From Eggerthellaceae bacterium (GTDB taxonomy: Bacteria > Actinomycetota > Coriobacteriia > Coriobacteriales > Eggerthellaceae): a stretch of 6,624 nt of DNA. Positions 1 to 4,560 of this stretch are shown here, piece after piece. The notes beneath the pieces are model-generated. The model searched no databases and was not told the DNA's origin. It worked only from the letters and a program-made list of their open reading frames with translations. Location of the stretch: the NCBI GenBank assembly GCA_900753095.1, contig CAADXT010000096.1, positions 1-6,624 on the forward strand. Reading direction: 5' to 3'. How positions within the stretch are numbered: position 1 is the stretch's first letter; every line of letters starts with the position of its first letter. The position numbers were made by a program, and so were the translations under genes.

Positions 1-1
1 C

Positions 2-790
2 GCAACCTCTAAAAAGGTTGAGGAGTTCGCAAGCCTCCTTTACGAGCTGCGCAAGAAGAAGGGCATGACCGAAGAAGAGGCTCATGAGCTGGTAACGAAA
101 GACAACATCTACTTCGCAACCATGATGGTGAAAACCGGCCAGTGCGATGGCCTGGTTGGCGGTGCAAGCTGCGCAACCGTGAAGATCCTCTCACCTGCGC
201 TGAAGGTTCTGAAAACGGCACCGGGCGCTCCCATGGTCAGCTCCCTGTTTCTGATGGAAGTCCCCAACTGCGACTTGGGCGAAAACGGCGTGTTCGCCTT
301 CGCCGACTGCGCGTTGGAGATTCAGCCTACCGCTGAAAAGCTTGCCCACATTGCCAACCTCACCAGCCAGTCGTTCAAGCGCCTGCTGGGCAAGGAAGCG
401 CGCATTGCCCTGCTTTCGCACTCTTCCTACGGCAGCGCCCACAACGACGATGCGCAGAAGGTCGTCGATGCCATGGCCTACATCAAGGAGAACTACCCCG
501 ATCTGAACGCAGACGGCGAGCTGCAGCTTGATGCGGCCATCGTTCCCGAGGTTGGCGCCATGAAGGCACCCGACTCCCCCGTTGCCGGCAAGGCGAACAC
601 ACTCGTGTTCCCCGACCTCGACGCTGCCAACATCGGTTACAAGCTGGTTCAGCGCCTTGCCAAGGCAGAAGCCTACGGCCCCATCCTTCAGGGCATTGCC
701 GCGCCGGTGAACGACCTTTCCCGCGGCTGCACCGCAGAAGACGTGGTAGGCGTTATCGCCATCACCTGCGTTCAGGCGCAAACCCTTTAG
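2..790 (+). CDS. pta: Phosphate acetyltransferase, 5'-truncated by the window edge
   Basis: The enzyme transfers the acetyl group of acetyl-CoA to phosphate, giving acetyl phosphate and CoA; it is cytoplasmic and feeds acetate kinase. The reading frame is open from base 2, so 262 residues are visible. The family is about 330 residues long, so roughly the first 70 are missing, and the ATG at 65 is internal rather than the start. Family signatures in order are CDGLVGGA near the visible N-terminus, FADCA, HSSYGSA, DAAIVPEVGAMKAPDSPVAGKAN and FPDLDAANIGYKLVQR. Near the C-terminus lies NDLSRGCTAED, with Ser at 719-721 followed by Arg. In characterised Pta enzymes the Ser-Arg pair and the Asp six residues after the Arg take part in CoA binding and catalysis; all are present. 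The C-terminus is complete, and a hairpin terminator follows about 80 bases downstream. Its usual partner ackA is present but lies beyond another gene on the opposite strand. The identification is secure; the promoter lies outside the window. Confidence 0.97.
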   Translation, partial: ATSKKVEEFASLLYELRKKKGMTEEEAHELVTKDNIYFATMMVKTGQCDGLVGGASCATVKILSPALKVLKTAPGAPMVSSLFLMEVPNCDLGENGVFAFADCALEIQPTAEKLAHIANLTSQSFKRLLGKEARIALLSHSSYGSAHNDDAQKVVDAMAYIKENYPDLNADGELQLDAAIVPEVGAMKAPDSPVAGKANTLVFPDLDAANIGYKLVQRLAKAEAYGPILQGIAAPVNDLSRGCTAEDVVGVIAITCVQAQTL

Positions 791-870
791 TTGCGCCACT
801 CCCCAAGCAGCGTAGCTTATGGTTAAAACACACTAGCGCTGCGCGGTGCCCCAATAGCACGGAGAAACCC

Positions 871-915
871 AAGGCCCATGGTGCGATGCAAACAGCACCA
901 TGGGCCTTTCGCTTC
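871..915 (+). terminator. Intrinsic terminator of pta
   Basis: A perfect 14-bp inverted repeat has arms at 871-884 and 895-908 around a 10-base loop. The top-strand right arm ends in TTT and is followed by a T-rich but interrupted tract (to about 915). It lies about 80 bases after the pta stop codon and fits a Rho-independent terminator. The U-tract is not ideal, but the stem is unusually long. It could also limit read-through from the opposite strand. Confidence 0.75.
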
Positions 916-1002
916 CCTTTGTGCTCGTTGTAATCCCGATTGCCAACATGCTTACGCATCCTAGAGTTCGCATGATTCCGATATAGAAAAACTCGCCCAA
1001 GC

Positions 1003-1038
1003 AAAAAAGGAAGAGCCTCATATGAAGCTCTTCCTTTT
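1003..1038 (-). terminator. Intrinsic terminator of the acyl-CoA dehydrogenase gene, probably bidirectional
   Basis: A perfect 12-bp inverted repeat has arms at 1005-1016 and 1027-1038 and a 10-base loop. Read on the - strand, the GC-containing stem core is followed by six T residues (1008-1003). It lies about 43 bases beyond the stop codon of the acyl-CoA dehydrogenase gene. On the + strand the same hairpin ends in TTTT, so it can also back up the pta terminator. The two transcription units converge here. Confidence 0.85.
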
Positions 1039-1080
1039 CTAAACGTATGAGAGCAAAAAGCTTGCAAGCAAGCCAAGCGC

Positions 1081-2244
1081 TTACTGCTTCTTGTACTTCT
1101 TCACCAGCTGGCGTCCGGAAATATAGTTCATGATTTCCGTGGTACCACCGGCAAACTCATAGCCCTTCAGGTCGTTCCAGATACGGCCCGCGTTGATTTC
1201 CTTCGTATAACCGATGCCGGCGTAAATGGAAAGAGCATGCTCGGCAACCTTGGTAAGGTTCTGGCAAGCATACGACTTAAGCAGAGCCGACTCCAAGCGC
1301 GTGGACTGGCCCTTGTCGAGCATAGTGGTTACCTTGTACAGACGCGTGCGGACGTTGTCCAAGATGGTTTCCATCTCAACCAAATGCTGCTGGATTGCGC
1401 TGATATGCCCGATAGGCTTCTTGAAGCAGATGCGCTCAGAGCAATAGGCGCCCGCTTCGTTCATCACAGCCTGGGCCTGACCCAACGCCTGAGCCACTAC
1501 CAGGCAGCGCTCGAACTCAAGCTTCTTCATGAGGTTCTTCCAGCCCTCACCCGGCTTGCCGAGGCGCATGTCCTCGGTAAGCACCACGTTGTCGAAGAAA
1601 CAATCGACAAAGGGAACGATCTGCTGGCCGATCTTCTCCAAGCCGCCGAACGTGTAGCCCTCGATGTCGTTCGGAATCATCCAAAGCGAGTAGTTGTCGT
1701 TTTCGTACGAAGGGTCTTCGTCCTTGGCAACGAGAATGGTGTATACCGCCAAATGGCCGATGGTTACCCACGTCTTCTGGCCGTTCAGCAGGTAGGTGCC
1801 ATCGGGCTGCTTCACGGTAACGCATGTCATGGCATTGTTGTCAGAGCCTGCGCCCGGCTCGGAAATGGCCGTTACCGCAACGCTGGTGCTCGGAACGTTG
1901 TTCACCACGTCCATGATCTTCTTCTGCTGCTCTTCGTTGCCGAATTCGATGACGTCCATGATGGAGTTGAAGTCGGTTTGGAACGGCAGCACGCACGTGG
2001 TGTACTCATGGAGCTTTTCCATCAGCAGCACCAACGTGAGCTTGTCGCACGGAATGCCGCCTACCTCTTCCGGCAGTCCCAAGTGCATAAAGCCCAACTC
2101 GCGGAAAGCCATGGCAGCCTCGAGGCTGATATGGTGATCGACCTCATATGCCTGCTTGATGGCTTCAGGCGTAAAGTACTTTTCCGCGTACTCCTTCGCG
2201 CTGGCAATGAACAGCTCCTGGTCTGGCGTCAATTCGAAATCCAT
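1081..2244 (-). CDS. Acyl-CoA dehydrogenase family flavoprotein (CaiA-like), substrate unknown
   Basis: This is a soluble FAD enzyme of the acyl-CoA dehydrogenase fold, which forms or reduces a 2,3-double bond in an acyl-CoA thioester. The protein is 387 residues, normal for the family. It has an N-terminal helical domain (about 1-115), a middle beta domain opening with the signature AISEPGAGSD (126-135), and a C-terminal helical domain (about 235-385) with the usual Arg271 and Pro277 in RICFKKPIG and a late GGTTEIM motif. The glutamate that acts as base in short- and medium-chain enzymes (YEGTSEI) is replaced by Gly366 (AGGTTEI). Glu245 in LEFER sits where isovaleryl-CoA and long-chain dehydrogenases carry theirs. 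I chose the ATG at 2244 because AGGGGG precedes it by 4 bases and the protein then begins MDFELTPDQELF, as relatives do. A longer GTG-initiated form from 2292 would start at the predicted transcript start and lacks a good binding site. The gene has its own promoter and terminator and no electron-transfer flavoprotein (Etf) genes beside it. The fold is certain; the substrate cannot be told from sequence. Confidence 0.93.
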   Translation of the reverse strand: MDFELTPDQELFIASAKEYAEKYFTPEAIKQAYEVDHHISLEAAMAFRELGFMHLGLPEEVGGIPCDKLTLVLLMEKLHEYTTCVLPFQTDFNSIMDVIEFGNEEQQKKIMDVVNNVPSTSVAVTAISEPGAGSDNNAMTCVTVKQPDGTYLLNGQKTWVTIGHLAVYTILVAKDEDPSYENDNYSLWMIPNDIEGYTFGGLEKIGQQIVPFVDCFFDNVVLTEDMRLGKPGEGWKNLMKKLEFERCLVVAQALGQAQAVMNEAGAYCSERICFKKPIGHISAIQQHLVEMETILDNVRTRLYKVTTMLDKGQSTRLESALLKSYACQNLTKVAEHALSIYAGIGYTKEINAGRIWNDLKGYEFAGGTTEIMNYISGRQLVKKYKKQ

Positions 2245-2273
2245 TATTCCCCCTAATAAAACAAACCCTCTAC

Positions 2274-2290
2274 GAACGCATAACGCGTTC
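2274..2290. promoter_or_regulatory. Dyad GAACGC-N5-GCGTTC, candidate operator
   Basis: A perfect 6-bp inverted repeat with a 5-base centre lies between the predicted -10 element and the start codon of the acyl-CoA dehydrogenase gene, covering about +3 to +19 of the inferred transcript. That is a typical repressor position. It could instead form a small RNA hairpin in the leader. No regulator gene is visible in the window, so its role is inferred from position alone. Confidence 0.35.
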
Positions 2291-2298
2291 ACGGTGCG

Positions 2299-2328
2299 AT
2301 TGTATTAACGGAGGAAGAAAGCTTCCAA
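2299..2328 (-). promoter_or_regulatory. Candidate sigma-A type promoter of the acyl-CoA dehydrogenase gene
   Basis: On the - strand, TTGGAA (2328-2323) and TACAAT (2304-2299) are separated by 18 bases. The first matches the -35 consensus at 4 of 6 positions and the second matches the -10 consensus at 5 of 6. Transcription would begin near 2292, giving a leader of about 48 bases before the ATG at 2244. The preceding ackA terminator at 2427-2454 makes a separate promoter for this gene necessary. Confidence 0.45.
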
Positions 2329-2426
2329 TGCGAACTGATGATGCTTCGCAGCAGGAATCATGCGCGAAATATATACATGCAGATAGGCTCAAGGGAACGC
2401 ACATTAAGCGCAAGCCGTGCCTAGCC

Positions 2427-2454
2427 AATAAAAAGCGCCGTCCTAAGACGGCGC
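2427..2454 (-). terminator. Intrinsic terminator of ackA
   Basis: A perfect 8-bp GC-rich stem (arms 2435-2442 and 2447-2454) with a 4-base loop is followed on the - strand by TTTTTATT. The stem begins only 9 bases after the ackA stop codon. This is a textbook Rho-independent terminator and separates ackA from the acyl-CoA dehydrogenase gene downstream. Confidence 0.9.
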
Positions 2455-2463
2455 CGTTCGAGG

Positions 2464-3705
2464 CTATTTGCGTGCTTCCCTCGAGTAATGGGAAGCAGGA
2501 ACGATTTGGCTCCGGTTGTGCACGATCTCATACGTGTCGCGCGCAATCATGTATTCCTCGTCGGTGGGAATAACGATAATGGGCACCTTCGACTTGTCGG
2601 AGGAAATGATGCGCTCAAAGCCGCGCTGCTTGTTCTTCTCCGGGTCGAGGATGATGCCCAACGGCTGCCAGCCGGCGAAGATCATGCGGCGCATCTTCTC
2701 GCAGTTCTCGCCAACTCCCGCGGAGAGAACGATGGCATCGGTGCCCGACATAAGAGCCAGGCATTGGCCAATGTACTTCTTCACGCGGGTTGAGTACATC
2801 TCGTACGCAAGAATCGCACGCTGGTTGCCCGCATCGGAGGCCTCCCGCACGCTGCGCAAGTCGTTGCTGATTCCCGAGATGCCCAGCAGGCCCGACTTCT
2901 TGTTCAGGATGGTGTTCATCTCTTCAGGGGTGTATCCCTCATGATCCATCAGATACGTGACGATAGCAGGGTCGATGGAGCCCGAGCGCGTGCCCATCAT
3001 AAGGCCATCAAGCGGAGTGAAGCCCATCGTGGTGTCGATAGGCACACCATGATCGACCGCGGTAATGGAGCAGCCGTTGCCCAAATGGCAGGTGATGAGG
3101 CGAATGTCGCTCAGATCCTCGCCAAGGATGGCCGCCGCACGCTCGCATAGGTAACGATGCGAGGTGCCATGGAAGCCGTACTTGCGGATGCCGTACTTCT
3201 CGTAGTATTCATACGGAATGGGATACATGTACGAGTACTGAGGAAGCGCCTGGAAGAACGACGTGTCGAACACCGCAACCATCGGCGTTTCAGGCATAAG
3301 GGCGCGGCATGCGTTGATGCCCGCCAGCGCCGCCTTGTTGTGAAGCGGGGCAAGCTCGGCCAGATCGTCGATCTTGGAGATAACGTCGTCATCGATAAGA
3401 GCCGATTCCTTGAAGAACTCGCCACCGTGGACGATGCGATGGCCAACAGCCGCGATTTCGCTCATGTCCTTGATAACGGCATTCGGACCCGTGCTCAAGA
3501 TATCCAGAACCACACGCATGGCAGCGGTATGGTCAGGCAAGGGAAGCTTGTACACAAACTCGTTTTCGTCGATACCATGCTTGTGAAGGGATTGTTCACT
3601 GCCAACGCGTTCGCATAGGCCCTTCGCCAGCACCTTGTTGTTGGCAATGTTTACCAACTGGTACTTCAACGAAGATGAGCCCGCGTTAACAACAAGGATG
3701 TTCAA
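2464..3705 (-). CDS. ackA: Acetate kinase, TTG start
   Basis: The enzyme converts acetyl phosphate and ADP to acetate and ATP in the cytoplasm, the energy-yielding step of acetate fermentation. The protein is 413 residues, close to the usual 400. The N-terminal ASKHA-fold signature ILVVNAGSSSLK (residues 3-14) holds Asn7. Other active-site residues known from the Methanosarcina thermophila enzyme are all present: Arg90 in GHRIVHGG, His122 in LHNKA, Asp147 in VFDTSF, His179 in GFHGTSH, Arg240 in GTRSGS and Glu383 in PTDEEY. The phosphate-loop segment SAGVGEN (328-334) is intact. No ATG or GTG lies near the expected N-terminus. TTG at 3705 is preferred over TTG at 3711 because AGGAGG ends 8 bases before the former but only 2 before the latter, and the protein then begins MNILVVNAGSS as in relatives. 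Promoter and terminator appear to be its own. Its partner pta lies on the other strand beyond the acyl-CoA dehydrogenase gene. Confidence 0.97.
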   Translation of the reverse strand: MNILVVNAGSSSLKYQLVNIANNKVLAKGLCERVGSEQSLHKHGIDENEFVYKLPLPDHTAAMRVVLDILSTGPNAVIKDMSEIAAVGHRIVHGGEFFKESALIDDDVISKIDDLAELAPLHNKAALAGINACRALMPETPMVAVFDTSFFQALPQYSYMYPIPYEYYEKYGIRKYGFHGTSHRYLCERAAAILGEDLSDIRLITCHLGNGCSITAVDHGVPIDTTMGFTPLDGLMMGTRSGSIDPAIVTYLMDHEGYTPEEMNTILNKKSGLLGISGISNDLRSVREASDAGNQRAILAYEMYSTRVKKYIGQCLALMSGTDAIVLSAGVGENCEKMRRMIFAGWQPLGIILDPEKNKQRGFERIISSDKSKVPIIVIPTDEEYMIARDTYEIVHNRSQIVPASHYSREARK

Positions 3706-3713
3706 AACCAATC

Positions 3714-3719
3714 CCTCCT
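3714..3719 (-). promoter_or_regulatory. Ribosome binding site that decides the ackA start
   Basis: The - strand reads AGGAGG here, a perfect anti-SD match. Its spacing is 8 bases to the TTG at 3705 and 2 bases to the TTG at 3711, so the inner TTG is the likely initiation codon. The strong binding site may compensate for the weak start codon. Confidence 0.8.
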
Positions 3720-3741
3720 AGAGTGGTCGAATGCTCAATCC

Positions 3742-3747
3742 ATTGTA
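3742..3747 (-). promoter_or_regulatory. Possible -10 element of the ackA promoter
   Basis: TACAAT on the - strand would start transcription near 3735 and leave a leader of about 30 bases carrying the AGGAGG. It is the same hexamer as in the predicted promoter of the neighbouring acyl-CoA dehydrogenase gene. No convincing -35 hexamer is seen at 16-18 bases upstream, so the call is weak. Position just after the probable terminator at 3751-3788 is the main support. Confidence 0.3.
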
Positions 3748-3750
3748 CGC

Positions 3751-3788
3751 AAAAACACCCTACCCCGTATTTCTGCACGGGCGTTTTT
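3751..3788 (-). terminator. Probable terminator after the protease/xse/HIT gene cluster
   Basis: Arms at 3751-3760 and 3779-3788 pair over 10 bp on the - strand transcript if one G-U pair is allowed, with a run of five T at the end. On the + strand that pair becomes an A-C mismatch, so the structure favours the - strand. An alternative inner hairpin, CCCGT/ACGGG (3764-3768 with 3777-3781), can form on either strand. The hairpin lies about 125 bases past the HIT stop codon and directly upstream of ackA. Confidence 0.55.
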
Positions 3789-3913
3789 ACGGTGACTGGT
3801 GAACGGCGGAAATGCCGCTTCAAAAGGGGCGAATACGCAGGCGAGCGGCAGCGATGCGGCCCGCATTGCTCACGAATCCTCCACGTAACGCCCCACTTTG
3901 CCTGGAAATAAGG

Positions 3914-4252
3914 CTACAGAACGTGCTCGCCCAGGTTCTTGCCGCCCAGAACGTGCACATGCAGATGAAACACCGTTTGGCCCGCATCGGCGCCGGTGTT
4001 TACCACAACGCGGTAGCCAGACTCATCGATGCCCTTGATCTTGGCAACCTCGGGAACGCGCGCAAGGAGCTGGCCCAAAACCTCTGCGGGAACATCGTCG
4101 TTCAGCGAAGCGTAGTGCTTCTTGGGAACAATGAGGGTATGAACAGGGGCTTCCGGAGCAATGTCGTCGAAGGCGTAGCACACATCATCTTCGTATACCT
4201 TCGTGGAAGGGATGGAGCCTTCAATGATGTTGCAGAACAGGCAATCGGCCAT
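3914..4252 (-). CDS. HIT-family nucleotide-binding hydrolase (HINT-like)
   Basis: This is a small cytoplasmic protein of the histidine-triad superfamily. Hint-type members hydrolyse nucleoside phosphoramidates and acyl-adenylates; the true substrate here is unknown. At 112 residues it is a normal single-domain length. The triad is HLHVHVLGG, with His96, His98 and His100; the middle His of the triad is the nucleophile in the family. An N-terminal CLFC (Cys4, Cys7), together with His46 in PKKHYASL, suggests the zinc site found in many bacterial members. The segment VVNTGADAGQTVFH is the usual lead-in to the triad. The ATG at 4252 is chosen because AAGGA lies 7 bases upstream and the protein then begins MADCLFCNII, as relatives do; an upstream in-frame extension has no such support. 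It follows xseB by 56 bases and is probably the last gene of that unit, although a paired-palindrome leader may give it separate control. Confidence 0.93.
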   Translation of the reverse strand: MADCLFCNIIEGSIPSTKVYEDDVCYAFDDIAPEAPVHTLIVPKKHYASLNDDVPAEVLGQLLARVPEVAKIKGIDESGYRVVVNTGADAGQTVFHLHVHVLGGKNLGEHVL

Positions 4253-4260
4253 GGTTAGTT

Positions 4261-4292
4261 CCTTTCGAAAGGTCATGCGCAAGGGCGCATGA
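4261..4292. promoter_or_regulatory. Two adjacent palindromes ahead of the HIT gene
   Basis: The 12-bp self-complementary sequence CCTTTCGAAAGG (4261-4272) directly abuts an 8-bp stem TCATGCGC/GCGCATGA (4273-4280 and 4285-4292) with a 4-base loop. On the - strand transcript the GC-rich hairpin comes first. The right half of the 12-mer supplies part of the HIT ribosome binding site (AAAGGA). There is no T-run, so this is not a standard terminator. Possible roles are RNA processing, shielding of the ribosome binding site, or protein binding. Confidence 0.4.
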
Positions 4293-4308
4293 ATTGGACA
4301 TATCAGGT

Positions 4309-4560
4309 TTACGCTTTCTGAAGCGTAGTGTCTACCACGTCATCGTTGACGGGGGCTCCCAGCTCGCCCTTCAGCACGTCAACGCGCTGCTGGGCATTCT
4401 CAAGGCGACCACGCAGGAAGCGGATGAGCACGATGCCGCGCTCGTATTTCACCAGGCTCTCTTCAAGCTCGAGCTTGTTGCTCTCCAGCGCCTCAACGAT
4501 TTGACCCAACTCGGTAATAGCCTCGCGGAAGGTGAGGTCGACGTTCTGTTCTTCACTCAT
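4309..4560 (-). CDS. xseB: Exonuclease VII small subunit
   Basis: XseB is the small helical subunit that binds several-fold to the C-terminal part of XseA to form exonuclease VII, which degrades single-stranded DNA to oligonucleotides from both ends. The protein is 83 residues, a typical length. The family core is visible as TFREAITELGQIVEALESNKLELEESLVKYERG, two amphipathic helices, followed by a third helix RFLRGRLENAQQRVDVL. I chose the ATG at 4560 because GGAGG lies 6 bases upstream and the protein then begins MSEEQNVDLTF. Its start codon lies inside the end of xseA (ATGAGTGA overlap, 8 bases), which fits translational coupling and makes the two subunits co-expressed. An upstream in-frame extension within xseA is not supported. 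Confidence 0.95.
   Translation of the reverse strand: MSEEQNVDLTFREAITELGQIVEALESNKLELEESLVKYERGIVLIRFLRGRLENAQQRVDVLKGELGAPVNDDVVDTTLQKA

Noticed and set aside
762..1076. Minus-strand open frame of 104 codons between pta and the acyl-CoA dehydrogenase gene
   Set aside because: It runs through both terminator hairpins and into the end of pta, has no recognisable domain, and has no convincing ribosome binding site.
1237..2256. Plus-strand open frame of 339 codons opposite the acyl-CoA dehydrogenase gene
   Set aside because: It is antisense to a clear family member; its composition reflects the reverse complement of that gene and no motif is recognisable.
2328..2573. Plus-strand open frame of 81 codons covering the ackA terminator
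   Set aside because: It crosses a strong terminator and the 3' end of ackA and has no family features.
3851..3869. Hairpin GCGATGC/GCATTGC upstream of the probable terminator in the HIT-ackA spacer
   Set aside because: The stem is short and imperfect, no T-run follows on either strand, and there is nothing to separate it from chance in GC-rich DNA.
3723..3911. Plus-strand open frame of 62 codons in the spacer upstream of ackA
   Set aside because: It overlaps the probable terminator, has no good ribosome binding site and no recognisable motif.
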